12,977 nt of DNA, taken from NCBI GenBank assembly GCA_041664945.1, contig JBAYJY010000120.1:1-12977 (forward strand), read 5' to 3'. Origin of the DNA: JBAYJY01 sp041664945 (lineage in GTDB: Bacteria > UBP15 > UBA6099). A model generated the notes under the pieces. It had not been told where the DNA came from. It saw only the letters and a list, made by a program, of their open reading frames with translations, and did not search any database. Every line of letters begins with the position of its first letter. Position 1 is the first letter of the stretch. Shown piece by piece: positions 1 to 6,580 of this stretch. A program made the translations under genes and the position numbers.

Positions 1-1006
1 CCCACACGAACTTCAGAGTTTTGAAATAGCCCGGCGGATAGTTTTCCCAGCCCATCTGGTTTACGTCGATCCCCGGATGGATTCCGTGCATGTCGATCAT
101 CATCTCGTCTTTTTTCGACGGGTCGAATTTAAGGGACATTCGCGTATAGTAATTCACGCCGCAGAAGTCGTAGCTGCCCTTGAGGCCGGGCACGAATTCG
201 AGTCCGAACGGCGGAAGAATCCAGCCGGTGGCGACGGAATAATCCCATGCGATGTAGCTGGCATAGGCGACAAATGGCGCCATCAGCTTTTCGTAGGCGG
301 CGAATATGTTTGGAGAGCCGTAGGCGGTGACGTACTGATAGGCGTTCGCGACGCCGACCATAGTCGGGCCGCCGTCCGGCGCGTTCGGAACCATATCGTG
401 GATCAGCTTGTAGCAGCGGGCGTGTGATTTGAGAAGCGCGCGCGACGCCGCGGCGTATGAGGACACCGATTTTTTCTCCGGCGGGAAAATGCCGGCGAAC
501 AAGCCGGCAGTCGGCGGCACGCCCGGCTCGTTGAGCGTTACCCATAAATCCGGAAACTCGCCGAGTTCCTTTACGATCAGTTCGCTGTAGCGGATAAACC
601 TGTCCACTGCGTCCTTGTGTTCCCAGCCGCCTTTGTCCGCGAACCAAAGCGGCAACACCCAGTGATAGAGCGTCAGGCAGATTTTGATTTTCCTGTCGCG
701 GAGCGATTGCAGGATTTTTCTGTAATGCTCGACGGCGTCCATATCGAAGCGGCCGTCCTCAGGCTCGATCTTCGCCCATTCGATTCCGAGACGGAATCCC
801 TGATAGCCGAGAGTGGACATCAGTTCGTGGTCTTCCTCGTAACGGTTCCAGTAGTCGACCGCCCGGCCGGACACCGTGCCGTCGTAGACTTTTCCTTCCT
901 GCTCGAACTTCCACCAGTCGGATTTATCGTTGTGGCCCTCGATCTGATGGCCTGCGCTCGCGGTTCCCCAAATGAACCCTTCCGGGAAAGCGATTTCGTT
1001 TTTCAT
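1..1006 (-). CDS. Glycoside hydrolase family 1 beta-glycosidase (3' end outside window)
   Basis: Partial gene: 335 codons are present and the C-terminus lies beyond the left edge. The product hydrolyses beta-linked glucosides, galactosides or related sugars by the retaining GH1 mechanism, probably in the cytoplasm since no signal peptide is seen. The N-terminus has the GH1 start FPEGFIWGTASAGHQIEG (Q21 and E23 in the sugar-binding strand). H115 lies in LTLYHW, and TLNEP gives the acid/base Glu at residue 160 (codon 527-529). NYYTR, and near the cut end MGWENYPPGY, are also GH1 signatures. The nucleophile Glu (the ENG motif) normally falls about 15-40 residues further on and is not in the window. 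The ATG at 1004-1006 has GAGGT nine bases upstream. The gene follows the FmdB gene by 23 nt and is the last visible member of the six-gene minus-strand run. Substrate cannot be told from sequence. Confidence 0.93.
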   Translation of the reverse strand, partial: MKNEIAFPEGFIWGTASAGHQIEGHNDKSDWWKFEQEGKVYDGTVSGRAVDYWNRYEEDHELMSTLGYQGFRLGIEWAKIEPEDGRFDMDAVEHYRKILQSLRDRKIKICLTLYHWVLPLWFADKGGWEHKDAVDRFIRYSELIVKELGEFPDLWVTLNEPGVPPTAGLFAGIFPPEKKSVSSYAAASRALLKSHARCYKLIHDMVPNAPDGGPTMVGVANAYQYVTAYGSPNIFAAYEKLMAPFVAYASYIAWDYSVATGWILPPFGLEFVPGLKGSYDFCGVNYYTRMSLKFDPSKKDEMMIDMHGIHPGIDVNQMGWENYPPGYFKTLKFVW

Positions 1007-1029
1007 GTTATGAATACCTCTTGTTGGTT

Positions 1030-1266
1030 TTAATGGCAGCTTCCGCAGTTGTGGGATGAGCAGGAAGAGCAGGAGCTTCCGCCGGATGAACCCGCTGATT
1101 TCTTCCCCGAGCCGACTTTTTTCGGCACCAGAATGCTGTCGAACACGCGGCGCACCTTGTCGCTTTTGCATTTATCGCAGCGCACCCGGCTCCGATCGTC
1201 GTTTATGCCGCACTGAATTTCGAACGGTTTTTTGCATTTATCGCAGTAGTAGTCGTAATAAGCCAT
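1030..1266 (-). CDS. FmdB-family zinc-ribbon protein
   Basis: A 78-residue protein with the FmdB/CxxC_CxxC_SSSS zinc-ribbon pattern: aromatic N-terminus MAYYDYYCDKC, then Cys pairs C8/C11 and C30/C33 that should bind one zinc, followed by a short basic linker. FmdB was named as a putative regulator near formamidase genes; the real role of most members is unknown. The C-terminal tail is Ser/Gly-rich and ends CSSCSSHNCGSCH (C66, C69, H72, C74, C77, H78), which could bind a second metal. Such Ser/Cys tails occur in this family. The ATG at 1264-1266 is preceded by GAGGTG at about nine bases. It lies 36 nt after the discoidin-like gene and 23 nt before the GH1 gene, so it is probably co-transcribed. 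No link between its function and its neighbours can be inferred. Confidence 0.88.
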   Translation of the reverse strand: MAYYDYYCDKCKKPFEIQCGINDDRSRVRCDKCKSDKVRRVFDSILVPKKVGSGKKSAGSSGGSSCSSCSSHNCGSCH

Positions 1267-1302
1267 ATCCAGTCACACCTCATCGCAATCGCTCAATATA
1301 TA

Positions 1303-2040
1303 CTATTCCTCGCGGAACTTTTGTTCCAGACGCTGCAGCAATTCGCGCAGCAGGTCGAGAATTTCCTGCTCGTCCTGCGAAAGCTCGCCCTTTTGCGCCG
1401 GTTCCGCTTTTTTTCCATCCGGCGTTTCGGAAGCGGCCTCCTGAGTCTTATTGAGAATCTTTCGCGCCTCCTCTGCCGGGTTCAGCGCCCCTTCAGCATT
1501 TTTCAACCCGCCTTCAGGAGTCAGAATCTGAACTTCGGGCGGAATCATTATCTCGACTTCCTGAAAGCCGGTCTGATTCGGATATTTGACGCTCGGATAC
1601 ACATCGTTAATCACGATCGAAAGTTCGTATACGTTGTCTTCGTTGATCGCGAGCTCCTGAAACCCGTCTTCCTTGTCCAGCAGAGTGAATTCTTTGACGG
1701 AGGGTTTGTCGCCTTTAAGCACCACGCTGACAGTCTTCGGGCGTGAATACCTGCGCCGTTCGAGCTCGGTGTAAGAGGCGGGCATGATGAGTATTTTTGT
1801 AATCTTAACCGGATAGGGAATGACGAAGCGCGCCCAAGGCGGATTAACAGCGTCGAATATGCCGAGCCAGCCTTTCGTCGGGCCGATGTCCTGGTCCACG
1901 ATATTTTTTGACTCCCATGCAGCGTTCGCCGGCTCGGAAGCGAGAACCCGGCAGCGAGGAGCGATGTTCACGTCGTCGCAGAGCGCCGGCCCTGCGGCCG
2001 CGAGCGTTATCAGAAAAACGCATATAATGATTTTTTTCAT
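1303..2040 (-). CDS. Secreted discoidin-like (F5/8 type C-like) protein with coiled-coil tail
   Basis: A 245-residue protein of unassigned function. The reading frame is open back to 2100, but I choose the ATG at 2038-2040: it starts a signal peptide (MKKIIICVFLITLAAAGPALC) and has GGGAG seven bases upstream, while the longer version would run into ispG. PALC is not a standard lipobox, so secretion by signal peptidase I is more likely than lipoprotein anchoring. Residues of about 25-170 are beta-rich. NIAPRCRVLASEP, AWESKNIVDQD, WARFVIPYPVKITKILIMP and GFQEVEIMIP resemble the jelly-roll of discoidin/F5-8 type C carbohydrate-binding domains: a ligand loop, then strands ending in a fluctuating-residue contact. 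Residues of about 185-245 are charged and end in a Leu-rich heptad-like segment (EILDLLRELLQRLEQKF), a likely coiled coil. It starts 22 nt after the ispG stop. The fold is an inference from pattern and no ligand can be named. Confidence 0.75.
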   Translation of the reverse strand: MKKIIICVFLITLAAAGPALCDDVNIAPRCRVLASEPANAAWESKNIVDQDIGPTKGWLGIFDAVNPPWARFVIPYPVKITKILIMPASYTELERRRYSRPKTVSVVLKGDKPSVKEFTLLDKEDGFQELAINEDNVYELSIVINDVYPSVKYPNQTGFQEVEIMIPPEVQILTPEGGLKNAEGALNPAEEARKILNKTQEAASETPDGKKAEPAQKGELSQDEQEILDLLRELLQRLEQKFREE

Positions 2041-2062
2041 AAGTCCGCTCCCGATATTGTCG

Positions 2063-3166
2063 TTAACAGCATGATATTTCCTCGGGCCGGCCTTCAGCAT
2101 CGGCCCGAATCAGCTTGTCCATTTCCTTGAGAAGCTCCGCGACCGCGGCTCGTGCGGCGACCTTACGAGCTAATTTTCCGGCGGCGTACAGCCGCGCGCC
2201 GCCCGCGCGGTCCATCACGAGCGCGAGGTCCGCGCCTTCGCTTTCGCCTGGCCCGTTCACCTCGCAGCCCATAACGGCGATCCGGAGCGGTTGCGTAACG
2301 GCGACTGTTTTTTCCCGTATGCGTTCTGATAACGCGCCGATGTCCGTTTTCGTGCGCGAGCAAGTCGGGCACGAGATGATCTCCACTCCGCGGCGGCGCA
2401 GCCCGAGCGAGCGAAGTATCTCCCACGCCGCGCGGACTTCCGCCTCGGGCGGCGCGGAAAGCGACACTCGGATCGTGTCGCCTATTCCCTCGTTAAGCAG
2501 AATGCCGATTCCGACGCCTGACTTGATCGCGCCGGAGAACGCGTCGCCCGCTTCGGTTACTCCAACGTGCAGCGGCGCGTCAGTCAGCCGGGCAATGCCC
2601 CGGTAGGCGGCGACCGTTGTCAGCACGTCCGAAGCTTTCAAAGAGACCTTGAAGTTTTTCAGACCTGCTTTCTCGGCGGTTTCGATATACAGCAGAGCGC
2701 TCTCGACGAGCTTTTCGCTATCTGAGAGACGCTTATTGTTTTTAATTTTCGGGTCGAGCGAACCGGAGTTGACGCCGATGCGCACTGCGCGGCCGAGATT
2801 CCGGGCCGCAATGGCAACAGCGCGGAATTCGCCGCGTCCGCCGATGTTGCCGGGGTTAACCCGCACGCAATCCGCGCCATGTTCGAACGCGCCGAGAGCG
2901 AGTTCCTTATTGAAATGGATGTCGGCGATGACCGGGATTTTTATCTTTTCGCGGATTTCGCCGAAGGATTTCAGGGCGCGGCGGTTTGGGACGGCGATGC
3001 GGATAAGTTCGCAGCCGGCGGCTTCGAGTTTTTTTATCTGGGCGACAGTCGCCCGCGTTTCCTCAGTCTGGGTTTTAGTCATCGACTGAACGGCGACGGG
3101 CGCGCCGCCGCCTATGGCGACATTGCCGACTGTTATGCGTCTCGATTTTCGTTTTGCCGCCGTCAT
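2063..3166 (-). CDS. ispG: 4-hydroxy-3-methylbut-2-en-1-yl diphosphate synthase IspG (GcpE)
   Basis: A 367-residue [4Fe-4S] enzyme of the MEP isoprenoid pathway that reductively converts methylerythritol cyclodiphosphate to HMBPP in the cytoplasm. The N-terminal TIM-barrel shows PVAVQSMT (residues 23-30), PVIADIHF (78-85), VRVNPGNIG (101-109) and the segment around VRIGVNSGSL (128-137). The C-terminal cluster domain has CPTC (C266, C269) and MGCEVNGPGE (C301, E308): the three Cys and one Glu that ligate the cluster in characterised IspG. Length fits the standard two-domain bacterial form, without the inserted domain of the plant, chlamydial and some other IspGs. The tail RPEEISCC ends in two Cys of no known role. 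The ATG at 3164-3166 has GGAG ten bases upstream, inside the last codons of the glycosyltransferase gene, which stops only 2 nt before. This implies close translational coupling. Confidence 0.97.
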   Translation of the reverse strand: MTAAKRKSRRITVGNVAIGGGAPVAVQSMTKTQTEETRATVAQIKKLEAAGCELIRIAVPNRRALKSFGEIREKIKIPVIADIHFNKELALGAFEHGADCVRVNPGNIGGRGEFRAVAIAARNLGRAVRIGVNSGSLDPKIKNNKRLSDSEKLVESALLYIETAEKAGLKNFKVSLKASDVLTTVAAYRGIARLTDAPLHVGVTEAGDAFSGAIKSGVGIGILLNEGIGDTIRVSLSAPPEAEVRAAWEILRSLGLRRRGVEIISCPTCSRTKTDIGALSERIREKTVAVTQPLRIAVMGCEVNGPGESEGADLALVMDRAGGARLYAAGKLARKVAARAAVAELLKEMDKLIRADAEGRPEEISCC

Positions 3167-3168
3167 GT

Positions 3169-3975
3169 TTATTGCGCTCCGAAGTTCCTGCTGCCCGGCA
3201 GTTTATTCACATTTGTGATATAGCGGTATTTCGCGAAAAAGTAAACGAGGCCCGCGGCATGCCTGAATGTCGTTTTTGAAAGCAGGCGTCTGGTGATCCG
3301 GCGTTCGAGGTGGCGGACGACCGCCTGCGGGAAGTACATCACCGTCCATCCGGCGCGCCAAATTCTGATGCAGTAGTCGATGTCTTCGGGTCCGTAGAAG
3401 ATGCGTTCGTCGAGCGGCCCGGTTTTTTCGAACGCCTCGCGGCGGAAAATCTGGCATGCGCCGATTGCGTAGTCCACCGCGCGTTCTGAGTCGTGAGGCC
3501 AGTCTTCGAGGAACTCGGCGGCGAGTCGCTTTTTGGCAAACGCAAATGGAAGCCGCCTGTAGATTTTGCTGAGCGCAGTCGGGTAGTAGCGGCAGGTGAA
3601 TTGGAGAGCGCCGTCCGCGTCGGTGAGTTTCGGGGCGCCGAGTCCAGCTTCCGGATGCGCGTTCATGGCCGCCGTGAGCGTGTCCAGAGCGCCCGGCTCG
3701 ACGATGGTGTCCGCGTCGAGGATAAGAAGGTATCTGCCTGTCGCGGCGCTAAGGCCTTGATTCCGGGCCGGCGCCACTCCGCGGTTTGTTTCGTTGAATA
3801 TCGTTTTGATGCCCGGCTGCGAACGCAGCCAGTCCGGCGTCCCGTCGGCAGAACCGTTGTCGACGACTATTATTTCGTAATCCGTGACACTCGTGGCCGC
3901 GCGCGCGGACTCCACGCTCTGCTTCAGCAGCGCCAGAGAGTTGTAGGTAATGTATATGATCGACAGATCTTTCAT
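3169..3975 (-). CDS. Family 2 glycosyltransferase (GT-A fold, rhamnosyltransferase/WcaE-like subgroup)
   Basis: A 268-residue enzyme that should transfer a nucleotide-activated sugar to a cell-surface glycan or lipid-linked acceptor at the cytoplasmic face. The GT2 motifs are in order: LSIIYITYNS at the start, EIIVVDNGSADGT (34-46, D39 for nucleotide binding), ARNQGLSAATGRYLLILDADT (70-90), whose DAD (87-89) is the metal-binding DxD, and later YGPEDIDYCIRIWRAGW, whose ED supplies the catalytic base in this subgroup. No transmembrane segment is obvious; the basic C-terminus (RRITRRLLSKTTFRHAAGL) may touch the membrane. The ATG at 3973-3975 has only a weak purine-rich stretch upstream, so translation may depend on coupling to the radical SAM gene that ends 23 nt earlier. 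Donor and acceptor are unknown. Confidence 0.92.
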   Translation of the reverse strand: MKDLSIIYITYNSLALLKQSVESARAATSVTDYEIIVVDNGSADGTPDWLRSQPGIKTIFNETNRGVAPARNQGLSAATGRYLLILDADTIVEPGALDTLTAAMNAHPEAGLGAPKLTDADGALQFTCRYYPTALSKIYRRLPFAFAKKRLAAEFLEDWPHDSERAVDYAIGACQIFRREAFEKTGPLDERIFYGPEDIDYCIRIWRAGWTVMYFPQAVVRHLERRITRRLLSKTTFRHAAGLVYFFAKYRYITNVNKLPGSRNFGAQ

Positions 3976-3998
3976 TGAAATATGTTCATTCTTATTAT

Positions 3999-5435
3999 TT
4001 AAAACAATTTTCTTTTCAGCGCCCGGAACGCATCGGCGATATCCGAGAGCGAGCGGAACCTGAATATGTGGCGGAAAATGAAGCGCGGACTGAGAAAGAA
4101 CGCCATGTTGGCGCGGCGCACTTCGTTTACCAATTCGTCCGGCTCAAGATTCGGGAGCCTGATGATGGCTTCTTTCTGAACGTCGCTGGGCCTGTAGTCG
4201 CCGTCGACGAACCAGCCGTCGCGGCGCGCTATTTCGTACAGGTCGGTGCCGGGGAACGGGTTCGCTATGTTGTACATCACCTGATCGACTTTAAGTTTTT
4301 TGATCATGCGCCTGTTGGCGCGGATTGTTTCCTTTGATTCGAGGGCGCTGCAGCCGACGAGGATGTTGAGTTTCGCGTCGATGCCGTGCTTTCGGATAAT
4401 TTTGACTGCGTTTTCGACGGCTTCGATTTTGAGTCCTTTGCGGACGTCGTCGAGAATACGCTGATCGAATGACTCGGCGCCGATGTCTATGAAGCGGCAG
4501 CCCGCGGCGGCCATGGCGGCGACGGCGCGCTCGGTGATGAAATCAGCGCGGGACGCGCAGCCCCAGATTATGCCGGTCCGGGCGATGCCATCGCACATGT
4601 CGAGCGTTCGCTGTTCGTCCCAGATAAACTGGTCGTCGAGAAAGAGGACGCTGCGGTAGCCGTCGCTTTTTAGCTTCTCGAATTCGGCGATGACATTTTT
4701 AGCGGAACGGACGCCGACGGGCGGCTTGCGTCCGTCGTGCCAGCGCCGGTTTTCGAGTTCGCGAGCGAAGCTGAGCGAGCACGGCACGCAATAGACGCAT
4801 TTGAATCGGCAGTTGCGGGAGGCGTAGGCGGCTGTGAATGGCTTCACGCCAAGTTTCGGGTTGTAGTAGCTATCGCGTTGAACGAGATGCCGCGCCGGGA
4901 AGGGGAGCGAATCGAGATCGTCGATAAGAGGCCGCTCGGGTCCGGAGGCCGGCGCTCCGGCGCGCAGCATGGTGACGCCGGCCGGCGGGTCCGAGGGAAC
5001 TCCGCGGCTGAGCGCGTTCGCGAGATCGGCGAAAGAGAGTTCGGGTTCGCCGCGAACGACGTAGCAGTTTTCGCTGATCAGGAACTCGTCGGGGTTATAA
5101 GTCGGCGAGGGGCCGTAGAAAACGATGCCGGCGCCGGGTCGGGCAGCTTGAATTTTCTTTGTCGCGCGCTTGTCCGTCTCACGCGTCAGATTGACGGTGT
5201 ACAGCGCGTAGAGGTCGCTGTCGTCGTTGGCGATGAAGCGGTCGAATTCGGAGACGCCTTCGTTCTGGATTGGAAAATTTTCATAGCGCACATCGCGGCC
5301 GTCGCGTTCGAGAACGGCGGCTACTGTGAGTTCGAAGACATTGGGAACGGGATAAAGGCCGTAAGCGCAGCCTGCGACGCGGTCGGCGACTCGGTTGCCG
5401 TCGAGCGGCGGTGGAGTGAGAAACGTTACTTTCAA
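3999..5435 (-). CDS. B12-binding-type radical SAM protein, function unknown
   Basis: A 478-residue protein with the layout of the cobalamin-binding radical SAM family. An N-terminal Rossmann-like domain (about 1-150: MKVTFLTPPPLDGN, LTVAAVLERDG, IVFYGPSPTYNPDEFL, VVRGEPE) is followed by a radical SAM barrel. The SAM cluster motif is C209-x3-C213-x2-C216 (NCRFKCVYC), with another Cys at 219. Downstream are FLDDQF, GCASRADF, DIGAESFDQRIL and LNILVGC, typical of this family's barrel strands. The DxHxxG cobalamin motif is absent, as in many members, so B12 binding is only inferred. Possible roles include methylation or rearrangement of a lipid, sugar or cofactor. The start is a TTG (5433-5435) with GGGAG ten bases upstream; it fits the conserved N-terminus and no nearby ATG does. 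It is the first gene of the minus-strand run and lies directly before the glycosyltransferase gene, so it may act on the same surface lipid or glycan. Confidence 0.9.
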   Translation of the reverse strand: MKVTFLTPPPLDGNRVADRVAGCAYGLYPVPNVFELTVAAVLERDGRDVRYENFPIQNEGVSEFDRFIANDDSDLYALYTVNLTRETDKRATKKIQAARPGAGIVFYGPSPTYNPDEFLISENCYVVRGEPELSFADLANALSRGVPSDPPAGVTMLRAGAPASGPERPLIDDLDSLPFPARHLVQRDSYYNPKLGVKPFTAAYASRNCRFKCVYCVPCSLSFARELENRRWHDGRKPPVGVRSAKNVIAEFEKLKSDGYRSVLFLDDQFIWDEQRTLDMCDGIARTGIIWGCASRADFITERAVAAMAAAGCRFIDIGAESFDQRILDDVRKGLKIEAVENAVKIIRKHGIDAKLNILVGCSALESKETIRANRRMIKKLKVDQVMYNIANPFPGTDLYEIARRDGWFVDGDYRPSDVQKEAIIRLPNLEPDELVNEVRRANMAFFLSPRFIFRHIFRFRSLSDIADAFRALKRKLF

Positions 5436-5491
5436 AAGCGGCCCGCTCCCTGAGTGTTGTTAGTAAAGCGCATTTGCTTCTGCGTATGAAA

Positions 5492-5520
5492 ATCATAACA
5501 CAGAGACAAGGGATAAACAA
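5492..5520 (-). promoter_or_regulatory. Candidate sigma70-like promoter for the radical SAM-GT2-ispG run
   Basis: Reading the minus strand, TTGTTT (5520-5515) and TATGAT (5497-5492) are separated by 17 nt, and the TTG start of the radical SAM gene follows about 56 nt after the -10 box. The -10 matches the consensus at five of six positions, the -35 at only three. It is the best such pair in the region, but it is a visual match only. Confidence 0.4.
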
Positions 5521-5529
5521 TTTTCAGCG

Positions 5530-5771
5530 GCGAGTAGCGAGAACATAGGGAAAAGATAAAACCGGGATTAGTAGTTGGTAGTTGGGGATTGGGGGAAGGG
5601 AAAAATATAAAGGATTGTTTTATTGAAGATTCCTCGCTTCGCTCGGAATGACAAAAAGCGCTTGGAACGTCAAATCCTAATGTTATATCGCTTTAGGCTA
5701 CTGTTTTTTCTTTTCCCGGCTACCAACTGACGTTTTAAGCTTTTATCTTTCCCTGCGTTCTCGCCGCTCGC
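5530..5771. repeat. Inverted-repeat (MITE-like) intergenic element
   Basis: The left arm 5530-5561 (starting GCGAGTAGCGAGAAC, ending GATAAAA) matches the reverse complement of 5741-5771 with about five differences and one single-base gap. Further in, AGTTGGTAG at 5573-5581 matches CTACCAACT at 5720-5728 in inverted orientation. The element is about 240 bp with no coding capacity. Its centre holds a partly palindromic motif at 5628-5653 (ATTCCTCGCTTCGCTCGGAAT), a type I recall as a dispersed intergenic repeat in many bacterial genomes. No target-site duplication could be identified. Whether it is multicopy in this genome cannot be seen from one window. Confidence 0.6.
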
Positions 5772-5788
5772 TGCCCGCTACTATTTAT

Positions 5789-5817
5789 TTGTTATTTCAT
5801 AGCGCGGGTGTTATATT
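5789..5817 (+). promoter_or_regulatory. Candidate sigma70-like promoter for the SUF-like operon
   Basis: TTGTTA (5789-5794) and TATATT (5812-5817) are spaced by 17 nt and match the -35 and -10 consensus at four and five of six positions. The sufC-type ATG follows 31 nt after the -10 box, leaving a short leader with a good ribosome-binding site. No IscR- or SufR-like palindrome was recognised. Confidence 0.5.
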
Positions 5818-5848
5818 AATAGACGATATTGAAAGGATGTGAGGAAAG

Positions 5849-6580
5849 ATGTTGAAGATAAGCAATCTGAATCTGACGCTCGGCGGAAAGCGGATATTCG
5901 ACAATATGTCGCTGAATGTGGAGCGGGGCGAGATATACGCGGTTCTGGGCAGGAACGGGACGGGAAAATCCACGATGGCGGGAGTGATACTGGGACTGAT
6001 CACGCCGGAGTCGGGCGACATATATTTCGAGGGCGAGAGGATAAACGACCTGTCGATTAGCGACCGCGCGAAACGCGGGATAATACTCGGCTGGCAGAAG
6101 AACATAACGATACAGGGACTGACGACGAAAGAATACATCCGTATCAGCAGCAGGAACGGAATAACCGACGGCGAGATAGAAAGCTGTCTCGAAGCGGTGG
6201 GACTGTGCGCGCGCGACTATTTCGACCGGATACTGGACTCGAAGCTGAGCGGCGGCGAGCGGAAGCGGATAGAGCTTGCGAGCGTTCTCGCGGCGCATCC
6301 GAAGCTGGCGATACTCGACGAGCCCGACTCCGGCATCGACGCGGTTTCGCTCGCGATGATAATGGAGGTCATACGACGTATCGCGTCCGACGGCGCGGTG
6401 CTGTTGATAACGCATCAGGAAGACATCATCCACATCAGCACGCGGGCGGGCCTGCTCTGCGGAGCGAAGATCATCCGCGAGGGAACCCCGGAGGAAGCGA
6501 TCCATTATTTCAAGGACCACTGCGACGTTTGCGATACAGTGAATTTTCCGCCCTACGAAAGGAGCGCCACCGCACAATGA
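5849..6580 (+). CDS. sufC: SufC-type Fe-S assembly ATPase (SmsC-like)
   Basis: A 243-residue soluble ABC-type ATPase that pairs with a SufB/SufD scaffold to drive Fe-S cluster assembly. All ABC motifs are present: Walker A GRNGTGKS (34-41), Q-loop at Q83 (GWQKNITIQGLT), signature LSGGERKR (133-140), Walker B LAILDEPDSG (153-162, catalytic E158), D-loop SGID and H189 in the switch (ITHQED). The spacing LDEPDSGIDAVSL and ITHQEDII are typical of SufC rather than of transporters, and no permease gene is nearby. The C-terminal tail adds a CDVC pair (C225, C228), which is not part of the ABC core. The ATG at 5849 has a clear purine-rich site (GTGAGGAAAG) just upstream. The stop overlaps the next start (ATGA). 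The absence of adjacent cysteine desulfurase genes fits the minimal SMS type found in archaea and many anaerobic bacteria. Confidence 0.93.
   Translation: MLKISNLNLTLGGKRIFDNMSLNVERGEIYAVLGRNGTGKSTMAGVILGLITPESGDIYFEGERINDLSISDRAKRGIILGWQKNITIQGLTTKEYIRISSRNGITDGEIESCLEAVGLCARDYFDRILDSKLSGGERKRIELASVLAAHPKLAILDEPDSGIDAVSLAMIMEVIRRIASDGAVLLITHQEDIIHISTRAGLLCGAKIIREGTPEEAIHYFKDHCDVCDTVNFPPYERSATAQ

Larger units (their letters stand above)
5436..5848. other. 413-bp divergent intergenic region
   Basis: No credible gene is seen here. The region separates the minus-strand radical SAM run from the plus-strand SUF-like pair. It holds candidate promoters for both directions at its two ends (5492-5520 and 5789-5817) and, between them, the imperfect inverted-repeat element described at 5530-5771. 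Open frames entering it from either side are short and lack ribosome-binding sites. The A/T-rich and G-rich tracts (for example GGGGATTGGGGGAAGGG near 5584-5600) are unlike the coding sequence around them. Confidence 0.8.

Noticed and set aside
1069..1071. CGSCH at the FmdB C-terminus as a cytochrome c heme site
   Set aside because: No signal peptide or export signal, and Ser/Cys tails are usual in this family.
2041..2100. Longer N-terminus for the discoidin-like protein
   Set aside because: The 20 extra residues overlap the ispG end and precede an obvious signal peptide; the ATG at 2038-2040 has a good ribosome-binding site.
4737..5453. Open frame of 238 codons antisense to the radical SAM gene
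   Set aside because: Val/Ala/Glu/Gly-rich shadow with no family pattern; the minus strand carries the radical SAM cluster motif.
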